Of a DNA stretch of 64,000 nucleotides, positions 42,334 to 52,371 are shown one piece after another. Every line of letters starts with the position of its first letter. The first letter of the stretch is position 1. The DNA is from Alphaproteobacteria bacterium (GTDB lineage Bacteria > Pseudomonadota > Alphaproteobacteria > UBA6615), in contig JAKUPN010000006.1 of NCBI GenBank assembly GCA_022449545.1, positions 64,013-128,012 on the forward strand, written 5' to 3'. The notes beneath the pieces were generated by a model. That model did no database searches. It was not told the DNA's origin and saw only the letters and a list, made by a program, of their open reading frames with translations. A program made the position numbers and the translations under genes.

Positions 42334-43464
42334 TTATTTCTCAATTGAATAGCTATTGAAAGAATTTGAACAGGGGGGACCACTGGCTACAGCCATTCTT
42401 CGTTGATTTAGATCAATAACGAATGAGGCATTCGTCATAGTTTGTTTTGCTGCAGGTAAAGAGTTGTCTGGATGTCTGCATATTGCGTTAGGAAACCCAA
42501 AATGGTCAGCTAAAGCTTGTTGGCATAATTCTTCATTTAGATTTCCTTTATGTTTCATTAATAAACGATTTAGTCTATTTGCACGATATAAGGTGCTGGT
42601 AGATATACGCTCCATTAATGATGGTCCGTGTCTAGTATCAGTGAAGTGATTTGAATGAGTGATCATTCCATCTTCAGGATAATGATATGAAGCCTCATTT
42701 GGGCTGGTTTCTATATTTATTATTTCTCCATCAGCATGTCCTATTACAAAATTTGCAGAACATACTCGCTTTGTTTCAATCACTGGACGAAGAGCTTGAT
42801 CAAAACTATCTGAATCCAATATTTCTCTACACCTAACATGAAACGGCTTTTCGTATTGATTTATACCATCATGATTTGACACAAGTCCGTTTTCAACTAA
42901 ACCGATACCGTGCTCATTAACTCCCATTTTACCACCAAGAATTCCTGCTTCAGTAAAGAAAATTATATTTGTACCTCTGGAACGATTTATTCTGATAATT
43001 ACGCAATTTTGATGGATTCCTGCTAGCCAATCCCAATTTTGTCCTAAAATTGTGTGATTATTAGCGGTGGTTTCTGGAAGTAATCCAAAAGTAGAACAAC
43101 CATCAGTGGTATCTACTTTTGATGAATCAAAATCACCGTTAGCTTCTTTTCCAAATAAACCAAATGTGATTTCGTATCTTGCGTTCAACATTGCTATGTC
43201 ATTCAATGGCATGTCTGAGCCTTCAGAAACTCCGCTCATTTCTATATAATATTCCTCATTTTGTTTTTTGATTACTTCTATCCATTTCTCCGACTCATCT
43301 CTTGCAGAGTCTTCATTTAGTCCGCCTGCTTTAAATCGCTTAAGATAAGTTCGAACATTATTACGTATCATGGCGGATAATTCATGACCATGAATAAGGC
43401 CTCTTTCAAAAGGGTCATCACCCAAGTTCAACACTGGTAGATCAAATTGAGAAAATTTATTCAT
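42334..43464 (-). CDS. C45-family (acyl-CoA:6-APA acyltransferase-like) Ntn hydrolase
   Basis: 376 aa; DTTDGCSTFGLLPETTANNHTILGQNWDWL with candidate nucleophilic Cys after Gly. Confidence 0.85.
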   Translation of the reverse strand: MNKFSQFDLPVLNLGDDPFERGLIHGHELSAMIRNNVRTYLKRFKAGGLNEDSARDESEKWIEVIKKQNEEYYIEMSGVSEGSDMPLNDIAMLNARYEITFGLFGKEANGDFDSSKVDTTDGCSTFGLLPETTANNHTILGQNWDWLAGIHQNCVIIRINRSRGTNIIFFTEAGILGGKMGVNEHGIGLVENGLVSNHDGINQYEKPFHVRCREILDSDSFDQALRPVIETKRVCSANFVIGHADGEIINIETSPNEASYHYPEDGMITHSNHFTDTRHGPSLMERISTSTLYRANRLNRLLMKHKGNLNEELCQQALADHFGFPNAICRHPDNSLPAAKQTMTNASFVIDLNQRRMAVASGPPCSNSFNSYSIEK

Positions 43465-43509
43465 TTTTACCCATAACTAAATAAAAATATTTGTATTTCT
43501 TTTGTATTG

Positions 43510-44670
43510 TTAGATTTTTTTAATATTTATCCAAACTTTTTCTTTAGAACTTTTGATACAACACTCTGCAAACTGTATATCTTTTATTCCTTCCTTCAGA
43601 TCTGATAGAAGTGGCTGATCAGCTATTACATGAGATAAAAAGTTTTCCCACCCTATTCTATAAGGATTTACAAATGGATTATTATTTTCAATTACTTTCC
43701 ACGCCTTACTATAATCATTAAAGGTTTTCCCTTTATTTGCTTCATGACTAATATCAAATCCTTTTATAATAGGAGTTTCATCACTGCCTTGAAACCAGCA
43801 ATCTCTTAGTCCACCAATGGCTGATCCTTTTGTTCCATCAACATATAAGCATACTAGGTCATCCCGTCGGATCCTTGTTGCCCAAGAGCTAAATATTGAG
43901 CCAGAGACACCATTTTCGAGTTCAACTAAAGTATTGGTTGTATCCTCCACATCGACAGAATAATTGTTTCCGTTTTCATCAATTCGTTCTGGTTGAGCAA
44001 TCCAAGAGGTGCTGACAACTTTACTGATGTTGCCTAAAATATTTTCTATTACATAACGCCAGTGCGTATGCATGTCTAAAAACAACCCGCCTCCAGTTTC
44101 TTTTTTGTAGTTCCAGCTTGGGCGTTGGGATTGGGTGTCCTCTCCATTAAAAACCCACCATCCAAATTCGAGTCTAAAACTCACGATTTCACCAAGAGTT
44201 TTATCATTAATGATGTTTTTAAGTTTTTGAAACCCGGGTAGATATAATTTGTCTTCGACGGCTCCATGTTTCAAGTTCGAGTTCTCTATCTTTTCTAGCA
44301 GGTGAAGACCTTCAGAAACACTGGGGGCTATAGGTTTCTCTGTATAGATATGTTTTTTTGCCTTAATAGCTTTGGTTAGTGTTTCTAATCTTTGATGTGT
44401 AGCTGCCCCTTCGAAAAAAATACTGAAATCACTGTCTGATAACGCTGCGTCTAGATTTGTCGTCCATTCTTTTATATTATTCTTATCTGCTATTTTCTTG
44501 AGTTCAGTTTTGTTTCTTCCAACAAGGAGAAGTCGAGGAACAACTATTTCATTATTTATATGAAGTCCTCCCTCAGAAATTATAGGAATTAAAGCGTTGT
44601 GAATATGCTGCGTGGAGCATATTCTTCCCGTGGCTCCATGCATGATAATTCCAATTTTTTTCATGGACAT
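43510..44670 (-). CDS. Gfo/Idh/MocA family oxidoreductase
   Basis: 386 aa; KKHIYTEKPIAPSVSEG, GGGLFLDMHTHWRYVIENILG. Confidence 0.9.
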   Translation of the reverse strand: MSMKKIGIIMHGATGRICSTQHIHNALIPIISEGGLHINNEIVVPRLLLVGRNKTELKKIADKNNIKEWTTNLDAALSDSDFSIFFEGAATHQRLETLTKAIKAKKHIYTEKPIAPSVSEGLHLLEKIENSNLKHGAVEDKLYLPGFQKLKNIINDKTLGEIVSFRLEFGWWVFNGEDTQSQRPSWNYKKETGGGLFLDMHTHWRYVIENILGNISKVVSTSWIAQPERIDENGNNYSVDVEDTTNTLVELENGVSGSIFSSWATRIRRDDLVCLYVDGTKGSAIGGLRDCWFQGSDETPIIKGFDISHEANKGKTFNDYSKAWKVIENNNPFVNPYRIGWENFLSHVIADQPLLSDLKEGIKDIQFAECCIKSSKEKVWINIKKI

Positions 44671-44767
44671 ACTAGGTTTCCTTTGCTCTCTGATTTATTA
44701 AGCTAGAACTGTGTCTATTAATAATTGATTATTCTTTTTTATAAAATAACATATCAGGAAAAATTCT

Positions 44768-45607
44768 ATGTCACGCCACATTGTTTGTCTTACTTTTGAT
44801 TTTGATACTCAGTCAGGCTTTATTTCTAGAGGGATGACCACACCAACACCAATGTCCAGAGGCGAATTTGGTCATAGAGTTGCATCTGACAGGATTATCA
44901 AAACACTTAAAGATCGAGAAATACTATCTACTTGGTTTGTTCCGGGGTTTACCATTGAAAGTCATACAGCTTCGTGTGAAGCAATTATTAGAGAAGGTAA
45001 CGAGATAGCTCATCATAGTTGGGCTCATATACCTCCTGCAAATCAGACCCGTGAGGAGGAGGAGGAAGACTTAATTCGTGCTAATGAAGCAATAGATAAG
45101 TTAACTGGATATAAAGCTCGTGGGTATAGATCACCTTCTTGGGATTTAAGTGAAAACACTATTGATTTATTAATTTCTCATAACTTTTTGTATGACAGTA
45201 GCTTGATGGGTTCAGATTATATTCCTTATCAAACTCGTGTTGGAGATAAGTTTTCGTTAGGCGAGGTATATGAGTATGGTGAAGAAACTAAATTATTGGA
45301 AATCCCTATTAGTTGGTCATTAGATGACCACCCTCATTTTGAATTTTTTAGAACACCTGAATTTTTGATGCCTGGGTTGAATTCAGCACGCACAGTTATG
45401 GATAGTTGGTACGATGAATTTATTTACATGAAAAAGAGCGTTGATTGGGGCATCCTAACATATACTATGCATCCTTATGTTATAGGGCGAGGTTTCAGAA
45501 TGTTAGCTCTTGAGGCGTTAATTGATAGGTTAATCAAAGAAGATGCCGTATTTATGACAATGGAGAGCGCTGCTACTGAAGCTATATCACATCTAGGATT
45601 AACTTAG
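44768..45607 (+). CDS. Polysaccharide deacetylase-family hydrolase (PuuE/cyclic-imide-hydrolase-like subgroup)
   Basis: 279 aa; LTFDFDTQSGFI, ATWFVPGF-like TWFVPGF, EIAHHSWAHIPP, GYRSPSWDLSENTIDLL, MHPYVIGRGFR. Confidence 0.87.
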   Translation: MSRHIVCLTFDFDTQSGFISRGMTTPTPMSRGEFGHRVASDRIIKTLKDREILSTWFVPGFTIESHTASCEAIIREGNEIAHHSWAHIPPANQTREEEEEDLIRANEAIDKLTGYKARGYRSPSWDLSENTIDLLISHNFLYDSSLMGSDYIPYQTRVGDKFSLGEVYEYGEETKLLEIPISWSLDDHPHFEFFRTPEFLMPGLNSARTVMDSWYDEFIYMKKSVDWGILTYTMHPYVIGRGFRMLALEALIDRLIKEDAVFMTMESAATEAISHLGLT

Positions 45608-47016
45608 TTAAAAATAGGTGGTGTTCCTATACGATCTTTTGAAGTGCCTATGTTTCTTTCAAATGCCACTGCTATAGCGAGTGCTGTTTCTTCCTGTCCA
45701 CCTGGACATATTATTTGAAGCCCAACCGGCATATTTTGTTTATCTAGTGATACAGGAATTGTAATCGCGCAAAGTTTCATCAAACTTACCGGATTAGTAT
45801 TTCTTACGCAGAAAAAGTTTGCAGCTAAATGTTTCTGGGGGTCTTGGACATCTTCCATTTTTGGAGGAGACATGGGTAATGTTGGCCCTACTATCGCATG
45901 AAATCCTTCGAATGAAGTGGCGGCCTCTTCAGATATACTGTGCATAAGGTTAAGTCTTTTTATATGCTCACTAGCAGGAAAACTTGCTGCTTCTTTAATT
46001 CGAATTGCTACGGTTGGATCTAAATCACTCATAAAGTCAGACATTTCGTTATTCATAAAACTTACGAACTCACCTATATGCAGACCGCCTTTTGCAAAGA
46101 TTTCTGTTACAGTATCAAGGTGAGGCAATTTTATTGATGATTGTCTCAATCCTTTTTTTGATAGTTCATCGAGCGCTCCTTTTACTCCTTCAGAAATACC
46201 GGGATGACAGTCCTCGAAAAACCAATCACAGATACCTATATTAAAGTCATGTAAAGAGGCGGAATTAATACGCGTTATAAAGTTAAATGGGTCTTCTGTT
46301 ATATGAGGATCGATTGAAGCAAATGAAAATGCTAAATCTTCAGCATTACGAGTTAATGGACCAGCTGTGTCTAAGGGAGAGCTTAGGGGGACAATTCCTT
46401 TCGTTGACCAACGTTTGGCCGTAGGCCTCATTCCAACGTTACCCGTCATTGATGCTGGGATTCTAACTGAACCTGCAGTATCACTGCCAATTGCCAAGAG
46501 TGCTGATCTTTCTCCTAGGGTAACACCGGCACCTGAACTTGAACCACCGGGAGATCTGTGATGATTTATGTCCCACGGATTATGTGGTGCACCCCAATGT
46601 TGATTAAACCCCATACCACCAAAAGCAAATTGAACAGTATGGCTTTTTCCAGTTACTAGGCCGAGTTGATGACGAATAGATCGAATTACTGGTCCTTCTT
46701 GTTGCCACTTTTTGGGAAGAGGACGTGGGCATCCTGCATATATAGGATAGCCACTTACGCCAAATAGATCTTTTATTGATATAGGAATTCCCTGTAAAAC
46801 ACCTAGGTTAATACCAATATCAAACACTGCATCAATAGCTTGAGCTTGCTTAATTAAACTAGTTTTATCCCAAGTTTTATAAGCATTTAACTTCTTGCCG
46901 ATAAGTTCATGATTAAAAATTGACCATTGAGCTAGGTCACTTGAGGTGAGGTCGCCATTCCTTAGCACAGTACAAATTGTTTTTAAGGTTGAACCATCAA
47001 TGTCGATTTTTTTCAT
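45604..47016 (-). CDS. Amidase (amidase signature family)
   Basis: 470 aa; PGGSSSGAGVTLGERSALLAIGSDTAGSVRIPASMTGNVGMRPT. Confidence 0.94.
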   Translation of the reverse strand: MKKIDIDGSTLKTICTVLRNGDLTSSDLAQWSIFNHELIGKKLNAYKTWDKTSLIKQAQAIDAVFDIGINLGVLQGIPISIKDLFGVSGYPIYAGCPRPLPKKWQQEGPVIRSIRHQLGLVTGKSHTVQFAFGGMGFNQHWGAPHNPWDINHHRSPGGSSSGAGVTLGERSALLAIGSDTAGSVRIPASMTGNVGMRPTAKRWSTKGIVPLSSPLDTAGPLTRNAEDLAFSFASIDPHITEDPFNFITRINSASLHDFNIGICDWFFEDCHPGISEGVKGALDELSKKGLRQSSIKLPHLDTVTEIFAKGGLHIGEFVSFMNNEMSDFMSDLDPTVAIRIKEAASFPASEHIKRLNLMHSISEEAATSFEGFHAIVGPTLPMSPPKMEDVQDPQKHLAANFFCVRNTNPVSLMKLCAITIPVSLDKQNMPVGLQIICPGGQEETALAIAVAFERNIGTSKDRIGTPPIFN

Positions 47017-47034
47017 AATTAAGCGCCTTACTTA

Positions 47035-47793
47035 TTAGCTAAACGTCAAGCCTCCATTAACATCAAGGCATTGACCGGTTATGTATGAAGCCTCATTTGA
47101 TGCTAAAAAACAAACAGCATTTGCAATATCTTTAGGTTGACCTACACGACCAAGGGGTATTGATTCATTTAAACTGTCTTCTCTATCAGGGAGCCAATCC
47201 GTGGTCATAGGGCTATGCGTTGGGCCAGGTGCAATAGCGTTTACAGTTATACCATGCATCCCTAAAGATTTAGCCAAAGATCTAGTAAGCCCAATAACAC
47301 CTGCTTTAGATGAGGTGTACGAAACACCGCCGCCACCTGCTACGCCACCATGTCTCCAGGCCGAAGAAGAAATATTTATAATCCGACCTTGATTTTGTTT
47401 AATCATTTGTTTTGCAGCAGATCGTGCACAAAAATATTCTCCACTGAGATTAATATTTATTACGTTATGCCATTCTTCGATATCGCTTTCGAGCCAATTT
47501 TTAGACTTTGGTGAAAGTCCTGCATTGTTAACAAGAATATCAAGCCTGCCTAGTGTTGATATAGTCTTATCAATCGTTTGTTGAACCTGATTGTACTCTG
47601 ATACGTCGAGTTGCGTTGTTGAGAAATTTTCATACTCTGGTTTAAAATCTCTATTTAATTGATCGAGCATTTTAGCATTAAGGTCTGCTGCTATTACGAT
47701 AGCTCCTTCTTTAAGAAAACGTTCTGTAGTGGCTCTGCCTATGCCACCGGAGGCACCCGTTATAAAAGCAACTTGATCTATAAATTTCATCAT
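47035..47793 (-). CDS. SDR-family oxidoreductase
   Basis: 252 aa; TGASGGIGRA, NNAG, YTSSKAGVIGLTRSLA, ITGQCLDVNGGL. Confidence 0.94.
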   Translation of the reverse strand: MMKFIDQVAFITGASGGIGRATTERFLKEGAIVIAADLNAKMLDQLNRDFKPEYENFSTTQLDVSEYNQVQQTIDKTISTLGRLDILVNNAGLSPKSKNWLESDIEEWHNVININLSGEYFCARSAAKQMIKQNQGRIINISSSAWRHGGVAGGGGVSYTSSKAGVIGLTRSLAKSLGMHGITVNAIAPGPTHSPMTTDWLPDREDSLNESIPLGRVGQPKDIANAVCFLASNEASYITGQCLDVNGGLTFS

Positions 47794-47894
47794 TTACTCC
47801 TTATCGAATACTATTTTTCTTTTTGTCTACACTTAACTTGGTTTGTATTAGTGTACTAGAGTTTTAAAAAAATAAATCAAATTGGAGATACGAT

Positions 47895-48248
47895 ATGTCT
47901 AGTTTTCATAATATTGATGATATCCCAGACCATAATGAGGAGATAGGGACACTAAAAATACTTTCCGGAAGTCAATCAATGGTTCTTTGGGGTAAAATTG
48001 ATGCAGGAAGTCATGTTCCTAATCACAGTCATCCAAACGAGCAAATAACTTGGTTAGTTAAAGGAAGTTTAGATTATAAGTTATCAACTGGCGAGGAACG
48101 AAAGTGCGAGGAGGGAACGGTAATAGTGATTCCAGGTGGTGTTGATCATGAAGTATGGTACAGAGAAGACTGTGAAATAGTTGAGTTCTTTTCTCCTCCT
48201 CGAAATGATATGTTCCCAGTATCAACTGATAACCCTTATGGTGTTTAG
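47895..48248 (+). CDS. Cupin-domain protein
   Basis: 117 aa; GSHVPNHSHPNEQITWLVKGSLDY, PGGVDHEVWYREDCEIVEFFSPPR. Confidence 0.9.
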   Translation: MSSFHNIDDIPDHNEEIGTLKILSGSQSMVLWGKIDAGSHVPNHSHPNEQITWLVKGSLDYKLSTGEERKCEEGTVIVIPGGVDHEVWYREDCEIVEFFSPPRNDMFPVSTDNPYGV

Positions 48249-49141
48249 TGGTTGATAAGATGGATATAACTATAGGGATAATCGGTCTAGGAAATGCTGG
48301 TTCAGCCCTAGCAAAAGCATTTAGTAAGAAGTGTTCTGTAATAGGTTATGACATAAATCCAGAAAGATACAATTCTGACAACCTCTCGACTGTAAAATTA
48401 GTAAATTCTATAGATGAGTTGTTGTTGAATACTCAGACAGTTGTACTCTCACTACCAAATGAAAGTTCCTCTGTTGAGGTAGCAGCTGATCTATTGATGT
48501 CAAAGGAATCTCCTGAACTTATAATTGAAACTAGTACAATTGGACCACATACAGCCAAAGAAATAGATGCAAAATGCAAGAAAGAAGGTGTTGCATTCGT
48601 AGATGCAGCAATTGGAAGCGGCGTAAAAGCTATGTCTTTGGGAAAGGCGGTGTTTTTGGTTGGAGGTAATGATCAAGATTTCTTACTTGCCCAGTCAATT
48701 TTAGGACTGGTTGCTGATTCTATTCATCACATAGGAGAAACAGGCAGCGGTAGTGGGCTCAAAGTTATAAATAACGCAGTTGTTCACTCAATCTTAGTTG
48801 TTTTAATAGAGGCGATTACTATGGCTAGAAAGCTACAAATCCCTATACCTACATTGGTTGACTTGCTGAAAGGAGACGATGGTATTACCCGACCATTATT
48901 ACATAGAATTGAAGAACGAATTCTGGAAGGAGATTATACAGGTGGTATGTCTGTTACAAATGCAAGAAAGGATTCTATGCTAGCGTTAGAAACGGCTTAT
49001 GAGTATGGCGTGCCGTTATTTGCCATTTCTGGCTCTCATATACCCTATGATATAGCGAAAGATAAGGGCCTAGGTGAAAAGGACTATGCGAGCTTAGCTA
49101 CATTGTGGGAGACTTGGTCTAATGTAAACTTATCTAATTGA
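48248..49141 (+). CDS. NAD(P)-dependent beta-hydroxyacid dehydrogenase (3-HIBADH/6PGDH family)
   Basis: 297 aa; GIIGLGNAGSALAKAF, DAAIGSGVKAMSLGKAVFLVGG, KVINNAVVHSILV. Confidence 0.9.
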   Translation: MVDKMDITIGIIGLGNAGSALAKAFSKKCSVIGYDINPERYNSDNLSTVKLVNSIDELLLNTQTVVLSLPNESSSVEVAADLLMSKESPELIIETSTIGPHTAKEIDAKCKKEGVAFVDAAIGSGVKAMSLGKAVFLVGGNDQDFLLAQSILGLVADSIHHIGETGSGSGLKVINNAVVHSILVVLIEAITMARKLQIPIPTLVDLLKGDDGITRPLLHRIEERILEGDYTGGMSVTNARKDSMLALETAYEYGVPLFAISGSHIPYDIAKDKGLGEKDYASLATLWETWSNVNLSN

Positions 49142-49180
49142 TTAATAAAACTATATAAGTATTTGTTAGTTAACACTAAA

Positions 49181-49966
49181 CTATAGAGAAACAAAACTCA
49201 TTATTTCTTTTGCAACGATATCTGGTTGATCCAGTTCTGCTAGATGCCCTGCTTGATTTATTTCCTTTGTTGTTGTCTGACCACTAATATTTTTCGAAAA
49301 TGTTTTCATATATGATTTTGGGATTACCTTGTCATTAACGCCGCGCAAAAGTAGTACAGGACAACATACGCGACGTAATCTTTTTTCTAAACCGGTATTA
49401 CCCAGAGGCCAGAAAATACGTGCACTGGCTTCTAGCGCGCGAGATTGTTCAATTGGCCATTCCACAGAGTTTTTTCCAGCCGGTTCGGATTTTAAGTTGT
49501 TCCAAAGTTCTGGGTTATCACACATCAACTCTGAAACTTCATGGGCCCTTTGTGCCCATGGATCTGCCATTGGTTCATTATCAGAATATATGCCCCATGG
49601 TGATATTAAACATAATTTTTTAATTAGGCTTGGCCACAATGCGGCTATATCTGCACATAATGAGGCTCCAGGTCCTGAGCCAATAATTGTAGTTTTATCT
49701 AATAATTTTGATTCTTGAAGAAGATCATGTATGGCCAATAACCATTCTAGGTGGTTGTCATAATTGTTATGTCCTAGTCCTCCTGGAAAACCAGGGATTG
49801 AAGGAACCACAACCTCATAATCTTCTGCTAGTATGTCTAGAAATGGTATCCATTTCGGGAGACCTCCAAATCCAGGAAGGAAACCGATACGATCCCCTTT
49901 ACCTTTACTCCAAACTCGACATTTATAACCCGAAACATCTATGTAATTTTCGATCGGTTCAGTCAT
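49181..49966 (-). CDS. Alpha/beta hydrolase
   Basis: 261 aa; GFLPGFGGLPKWIPFLDIL, IIGSGPGASLCADIAALWP, LLLRGVNDKVIP, AGHLAELDQP. Confidence 0.9.
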   Translation of the reverse strand: MTEPIENYIDVSGYKCRVWSKGKGDRIGFLPGFGGLPKWIPFLDILAEDYEVVVPSIPGFPGGLGHNNYDNHLEWLLAIHDLLQESKLLDKTTIIGSGPGASLCADIAALWPSLIKKLCLISPWGIYSDNEPMADPWAQRAHEVSELMCDNPELWNNLKSEPAGKNSVEWPIEQSRALEASARIFWPLGNTGLEKRLRRVCCPVLLLRGVNDKVIPKSYMKTFSKNISGQTTTKEINQAGHLAELDQPDIVAKEIMSFVSL

Positions 49967-50011
49967 GACTTTACTTTGAGAATGAATATCTTTCTGTAAT
50001 AAAATAGTTTT

Positions 50012-51346
50012 TTATTCAGCAGCTAAGGTATTGTTGGCATCATTAATGTTTGCTCGTTTTGCAAGGGACATTGGTTTTGGCCACCAATGATTCTCCCACT
50101 CTGACCAAACATCTGATAACAACGGCTTAACTTTTTCAGCATAGAGTTTAGTATTATTGTTAGCTACCTCTTTGGTCATGTTGCCAAATTGAAGTAGTAA
50201 CATTAGCTGTCCAAATCTTAATTCATGTATTATCTCTCTGAGTTGTTCTGCAACCTGATCCGGAGAGCCTATGATAACGTAACCGTTTTCAACGATAGCA
50301 TCAAACTCACGAGCATTTTTGGTAAACCCATCTTTTCTGATTTCGTTAATTGACTGAGCTTTTTGTATGCCAGGTAGAGCACTAGTGTTTGCCACCCCGT
50401 TTTCACTATTATTGGCGGCTGCCGCTATTTGACTTTCAACGCCAGCACGCTGAGTTGCTTCTGTTACATATCCAGGAGGATTAGCAAAGCGTGCACTAAC
50501 CCTAAGGCACCTGTCATAAAAGTACTCTGCTGGCTCAGCATAAATTTCTTTGGCCTGTGCTTCGGATTCTGCAACTCCTACAAACTGTAGACACCCAGCT
50601 CTATATGGGTTTCGGTCCTTCCCGAGCCTATCCATTTCATCCCAAAATCCTTTCATAGTGGCTTTTGCTGCTTGAAACCCATAATAAGATAGGTAGCAGT
50701 ACACATATTCCATCTCGGCACACCAACGCCAAGTTTCAACAGAACCACCTCCTGGAACCCATATAGGTGGGTGTGGTTTCTGTACAGGGCGAGGCCAGAT
50801 ATTTACATATCTTTGTTGATTAAAACGCCCATTGAATGAAAATGTCTCGGGATCAGTCCAAGCCTTTTTAATAAAATCGTGTGCTTCTGCATAGCGCTCA
50901 CGAAGTTGTGAAGGATTTTGTCCATATGCGTAACAGGTATCCATTGGTGATCCGACAGGAAATCCTGCTATAAGACGTCCTCCAGAAATGCAATCGAGCA
51001 TTGCCATTTCTTCAGCTACCCGTGTGGGAGGGTTATACAAAGCAATAGAATTTCCAAGAACACAGAGAGCAGTATTAGGATTTGCTCTTCTCGCTAGTGA
51101 TGCCAGCATCAAATTAGGTGATGGCATTAGGCCGTAACCATTGGAGTGATGTTCATTCACGCAGACTGCATCAAAACCAACATCAGCAGCAAATTCCATC
51201 TCATCGAGATGATCATTATACATGTGATGTGCGCGTTCGGGATCAAACAGCTTAGAGTCTATATCAACCCAGACCGATTCATGTTTGTCTCTAAAGTCAT
51301 CTGGTAGTTCAGTATAAGGCATCAAATGAAACCAACAATGCTTCAT
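50012..51346 (-). CDS. LLM-class flavin-dependent (luciferase-like) oxidoreductase
   Basis: 444 aa; GFDAVCVNEHHSNGYGLMPSPNLMLASLARR, LDCISGGRLIAGFPVG. Confidence 0.93.
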   Translation of the reverse strand: MKHCWFHLMPYTELPDDFRDKHESVWVDIDSKLFDPERAHHMYNDHLDEMEFAADVGFDAVCVNEHHSNGYGLMPSPNLMLASLARRANPNTALCVLGNSIALYNPPTRVAEEMAMLDCISGGRLIAGFPVGSPMDTCYAYGQNPSQLRERYAEAHDFIKKAWTDPETFSFNGRFNQQRYVNIWPRPVQKPHPPIWVPGGGSVETWRWCAEMEYVYCYLSYYGFQAAKATMKGFWDEMDRLGKDRNPYRAGCLQFVGVAESEAQAKEIYAEPAEYFYDRCLRVSARFANPPGYVTEATQRAGVESQIAAAANNSENGVANTSALPGIQKAQSINEIRKDGFTKNAREFDAIVENGYVIIGSPDQVAEQLREIIHELRFGQLMLLLQFGNMTKEVANNNTKLYAEKVKPLLSDVWSEWENHWWPKPMSLAKRANINDANNTLAAE

Positions 51347-51667
51347 GATTGGATCCTCTCTTCAGCAGTAGTCAATAATTTTTATACCCGGCCTATTATT
51401 AAAGATTAGTTACCAATTAATAAACAAAGACTCTGATGTAATTGTTTAGATCATACAAACGGGATAAAGAATATTCCAGTTATATTACAAGAAAACACTT
51501 TTATTTTGTTATAAAATTTAATTTTCATACTTTCATCTCAGTCTGCGTGCGTTTTTTTGCTTTAAACAAGCAGTTCAAATTAATCACCAATTACTCTAAT
51601 ATATTGTAGACCAACGTAATCGTGCAGGGTTACTATCATATCTTAATGGTTAAACGGAGGCTTTGAT

Positions 51668-52036
51668 TTGCGTGAAATTTTTGTAGCCAACACTGATGAA
51701 ATTGAGGATCGTGAAAGGGTAGTCATTGTTGATGGCAGTTTAGAGATTGGCGTATTTCGCTTAGGTGATGATTTTTTTGCTTGGGAAAATAATTGTCCTC
51801 ATAGTGGTGGTCCAATCTGTCAGGGCCGAATTATGAATAGAGTTATAGAAAATCTCGATGAGAACAAGAAAAGTCATGGTTTTCTATATGTTGATGAAGA
51901 TGTTCATATTATCTGTCCTTGGCATGGTTTTGAGTTCAACATCCGTACAGGTGTTCATCCGGGTGACTCTCAAGCTAAATTAAATGGTTTTGATGTTTTG
52001 GTACGAAATGGCGGGGTCTATGTCGAGATCGAATAG
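51668..52036 (+). CDS. Rieske [2Fe-2S] domain protein with a long insertion between ligand pairs
   Basis: 122 aa; CPHSGGPICQG ... CPWHGFEFNIRTG. Confidence 0.9.
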   Translation: MREIFVANTDEIEDRERVVIVDGSLEIGVFRLGDDFFAWENNCPHSGGPICQGRIMNRVIENLDENKKSHGFLYVDEDVHIICPWHGFEFNIRTGVHPGDSQAKLNGFDVLVRNGGVYVEIE

Positions 52037-52349
52037 TAGTGAGCTGATAAGAATTGTCGAATCTAATGCTGAACAACTTCTTCCAGCAGTTAAGGAAATA
52101 ATTAACAATGGTGATGATGCACTTGTATCAGATGAGGCGGTACAAAAACTTTTACTCGCAAGTGTTAGATTATTCTCATCTAAAATTGATAATGAGAACA
52201 GAAGCATTTCTGCAGTTCCAGAAGGTGAAATGGCAAACGCAACTGAGGTAGCGGTTGCTATTAACGAACTAATGCAAGCTGCTGGGTTAAATATGTTTGA
52301 TCTTGCTATGTGGACAGGCCGACGTAATCCAAGTTCGACAGCAAACTAA
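52020..52349 (+). CDS. Small hypothetical protein co-located with the Rieske and amidohydrolase genes
   Basis: 109 aa from ATG 52020, overlapping the Rieske stop by a few codons (translational coupling); coding-like. Confidence 0.75.
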   Translation: MSRSNSSELIRIVESNAEQLLPAVKEIINNGDDALVSDEAVQKLLLASVRLFSSKIDNENRSISAVPEGEMANATEVAVAINELMQAAGLNMFDLAMWTGRRNPSSTAN

Positions 52350-52371
52350 AATACTATAGAAAGACAATGAG

